In this document: positions 62,374 through 64,000 of the stretch, piece after piece
Numbering within the stretch: position 1 is the stretch's first letter
Layout: each line of letters opens with the position of its first letter
Origin: Salegentibacter echinorum
Lineage (GTDB): Bacteria > Bacteroidota > Bacteroidia > Flavobacteriales > Flavobacteriaceae
Reading direction: 5' to 3'
DNA: 64,000 nucleotides
Assembly: GCF_900129445.1 (NCBI RefSeq)
Contig: NZ_FQVT01000001.1
Span: 248,001-312,000 of the forward strand
Program-made: the position numbers and the translations under genes
The notes under the pieces: model-generated
Seen by the model: only the letters and a program-made list of their open reading frames with translations
Told to the model about the DNA's origin: nothing
Database searches by the model: none

Positions 62374-62440
62374 CAAGAAACACAAATTATATTATTGTGT
62401 TAAAAAAAAGTCCCGAAAGGGCAATTTGAAATAAATTAAT

Positions 62441-62512
62441 GGTCCGTTCGTCTAGGGGTTAGGACGCCAGGTTTTCATCCTGGTAACAGGGGTTCGATTC
62501 CCCTACGGACTA
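62441..62512 (+). tRNA. tRNA-Glu (anticodon TTC), copy 2
   Basis: Identical in all 72 positions to the copy at 62302. The 67-bp spacer contains AACACAA/TTGTGTT and CCCGAAAGGG small hairpins that may guide processing. The two genes form one transcript with rpsT perhaps following. Confidence 0.95.
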
Positions 62513-62542
62513 CTTTTAAAAAATAATTAAAGTAAATTTGTA

Positions 62543-62791
62543 ATGGCAAATCACAAATCGGCATTGAAGAGAATTCGTAGCAATGAGACTAAGCGTCTAA
62601 GAAATCGCTACCAGCATAGAACTACCAGAAATGCAATTCGAAAATTGAAAGAATCTGAGAAGAAAGAAGCTGAAGCTATGTTGCCTTCTGTGGTTTCTAT
62701 GGTAGATAAGCTTGCAAAGAAAAATATTATACACGAAAATAAAGCTGCGAACCTTAAATCGCAACTTGCAACGCACGTTGCTGCGCTCTAA
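62543..62791 (+). CDS. rpsT: 30S ribosomal protein S20
   Basis: 82 residues, very basic, all helical: [64 protein letters not shown]. These are the family patterns. S20 binds 16S rRNA. It is 30 bp downstream of the second tRNA-Glu gene and ends at a strong terminator. TAAATTTG at 62533-62540 would put transcription at or beyond the ATG, so a separate promoter there is doubtful. Confidence 0.97.
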   Translation: MANHKSALKRIRSNETKRLRNRYQHRTTRNAIRKLKESEKKEAEAMLPSVVSMVDKLAKKNIIHENKAANLKSQLATHVAAL

Positions 62792-62816
62792 GAAGTATTA
62801 CAGTGTTCAATTATAA

Positions 62817-62851
62817 AAAAATGCCTTCTGATTTTTCAGAAGGCATTTTTT
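62817..62851 (+). terminator. Terminator of rpsT
   Basis: AAATGCCTTCTGA pairs with TCAGAAGGCATTT around a TTTT loop, then a T run, about 26 bp after the rpsT stop. Confidence 0.9.
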
Positions 62852-62898
62852 ATTACCAGTTACTTTTATTTTTTCCAATCAATAAAATCACCGATTTC

Positions 62899-63813
62899 TT
62901 AAAAAACCGAAACCCCGGTTAAACTGGTAAGTCTTTTTAAAGCTTTCATCCCCAAACTAGAATTTCCCTGTTCATTTAAAATTGGACTCCAAACAGCCAC
63001 CGAATACTGTTCTGGATGAATAGCGACGATACCACCACCAACACCACTTTTTCCCGGTAAACCTACTTCAAAACTAAATTCCCCCGCTTCGTCATAAAAA
63101 CCGCAGGTTTGCATTAAAGAATTTATACGTTTTACCGTGACTGGTGTTAAAACCTGTTCCTCTGTGCCCAAAATTTTTCCTTTGTTAGCATACAGCATAA
63201 AAGCCTGTGCTAATTGTTTACAAGACATGGCAAGAGAGCAAAGGTGAAAGTAAAAATCTACCACCGGTTCTACATCACATTTAATGTTTCCTAAAGCTTT
63301 CATATAATTTACCAAAGCAATATTTCTGTATCCAGTTTCTTTTTCGGAAGCTGTAATTTTAGGATCAAAATTTATACTGTTATCCTGCGTTATTTTTCGT
63401 ACAAAATCCAGTAATTCCTGTTCGGGGTTTTCCAGTTGATCTACCAAAATATCGGCAATAATTAAAGCTCCCGCGTTTATGAAAGGATTCCGCGGAATTC
63501 CATTTTCATACTCCAACTGGCTTAGCGAATTAAAAGCGTCTCCCGATGGTTCTACATCTACCCGGTCCCAAAGATCTTCTCCCATAATACGCATAGCCAT
63601 AGAAAGACTAAACACCTTTGCAATACTCTGCACCGAGAAAAGTTCATCACTATCCCCAAAAGAAAAATGTTGATTATCCCCGCAAAAAACATGCATCCCA
63701 AATTTCCTGGGATCTATTTTTGCCAGTTCGGGAATGTAAGAGGCTACTTTACCAGATACATCCCTGTAACTTAATTCTTCGTCTATGGTGTTTAATATTT
63801 TTTGGTAATCCAT
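62899..63813 (-). CDS. glsA: Glutaminase A
   Basis: 304 residues, beta-lactamase-like serine fold, hydrolysing glutamine to glutamate. Nucleophile pair S63-I-A-K66 in LFSVQSIAKVF; other family blocks are GDAFNSLSQLEYENGIPRNPFINAGAL (in part), IALVNYMKALGNI and LPGKSGVGGGIVAI. The usual length. It ends convergently with rpsT (108 bp). Upstream on the same strand is a partial gene. Confidence 0.96.
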   Translation of the reverse strand: MDYQKILNTIDEELSYRDVSGKVASYIPELAKIDPRKFGMHVFCGDNQHFSFGDSDELFSVQSIAKVFSLSMAMRIMGEDLWDRVDVEPSGDAFNSLSQLEYENGIPRNPFINAGALIIADILVDQLENPEQELLDFVRKITQDNSINFDPKITASEKETGYRNIALVNYMKALGNIKCDVEPVVDFYFHLCSLAMSCKQLAQAFMLYANKGKILGTEEQVLTPVTVKRINSLMQTCGFYDEAGEFSFEVGLPGKSGVGGGIVAIHPEQYSVAVWSPILNEQGNSSLGMKALKRLTSLTGVSVF

Positions 63814-63886
63814 AAATAGCTATGCTTTTTTCAACTTGTAAAATGTAAAGGTTTCATCTTTATTTTCTAAGCCTAAGTTTTTAATT

Positions 63887-64000
63887 TTAAGCTTCTGCTA
63901 ATTCGTTTAGTTCACTTCCGGTTTCTATTTCGAAAGGTACTTTTTCTAGCTTAAAAATACGGGCGCTTAGTTCCCCTTTTAACGCAATTTTATTATTTTC
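63887..64000 (-). CDS. C-terminal end of an unidentified gene (runs off the window)
   Basis: Reading on the minus strand from the window edge, 37 codons are open to the TAA at 63887-63889. The end of the encoded protein reads ENNKIALKGELSARIFKLEK, then VPFEIETGSELNELAEA. Its composition is like real coding sequence, but the family cannot be told. It is 73 bp upstream of glsA in the same direction. Confidence 0.45.
   Translation of the reverse strand, partial: ENNKIALKGELSARIFKLEKVPFEIETGSELNELAEA

Noticed and set aside
62302-62512. Tandem tRNA genes as phage attachment site
   Set aside because: No integrase gene and no partial tRNA end copies (direct repeat of the 3' end) beyond the two intact genes.

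Overview
The window looks like chromosomal core DNA of a marine-type Flavobacteriaceae bacterium (Bacteroidota). The gene content resembles Gramella, Salegentibacter or Zunongwangia, but the genus is inferred from memory of gene neighbourhoods, not shown. Support: low G+C; promoters with the Bacteroidota TAnnTTTG -7 box and few Shine-Dalgarno sites; several UUG starts; families typical of the phylum (DUF4197, DUF4199, DUF4920, DUF2911, DUF2795, Lacal_2735-like, VGIGTTNP surface protein); a 1119-residue SecA; a class of ProS without the editing insertion. I saw no prophage, CRISPR array, integrase or complete insertion sequence.

Layout. 1-7 kb: partial family-2 glycosyltransferase with a small Cys-rich membrane protein, a rhodanese, a repeat-bearing surface protein, a 155-bp IS5-like MITE, uvrB and an ABC-2 exporter. 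7-14.7 kb: a kinase-like protein of unknown function, a YigZ-family protein, an overlapping EamA/HAD/ribD operon, a GNAT enzyme, DUF1456 and DUF2254 proteins and an Hsp20 chaperone. 15-22 kb: outer-membrane barrel, an orphan domain resembling the C-terminus of type ISP restriction enzymes, an ABC ATPase gene broken by one in-frame stop, prfA, pyrF, a BtuF-like protein without signal peptide, and a DUF4197 lipoprotein. 22-31 kb: fused B12 mutase icmF carrying two in-frame palindromic repeats, tandem palindromic repeats, two paralogous helical proteins around a MarC protein, an Lrp/AsnC regulator, DUF1328, a serine-less esterase-like protein and DUF1684. 31-45 kb: crcB, SRPBCC/GyrI-like protein, Gmad2 lipoprotein, ilvE, DUF4920 plus mnmD, a TIGR01777 epimerase, grpE-dnaJ, and a NatAB-type exporter operon that also holds an outer-membrane barrel and a sigma54-type response regulator lacking its DNA-binding domain. 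45-64 kb: M28 peptidase, MATE transporter, PAP2 phosphatase, Ohr, DUF2911, M23 peptidase, DUF4199, secA, DUF2795, PduO-type adenosyltransferase, FadL-type porin, a Tyr/Gly then Ser/Arg low-complexity lipoprotein, proS, two identical tRNA-Glu genes, rpsT and glsA.

Functional links. The PduO-type adenosyltransferase makes the cofactor IcmF needs, and the BtuF-like protein may bind corrinoid or another chelate. GrpE, DnaJ and Hsp20 are heat-shock partners and share a 15-bp upstream motif. prfA, mnmD, proS, tRNA-Glu and rpsT serve translation. Many intergenic gaps hold small palindromic or dispersed repeats of several unrelated families; these, the icmF insertions, the orphan ISP-like domain and the kinase-like protein are the most unusual content. 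No complete new multi-gene defence or biosynthetic system could be supported.
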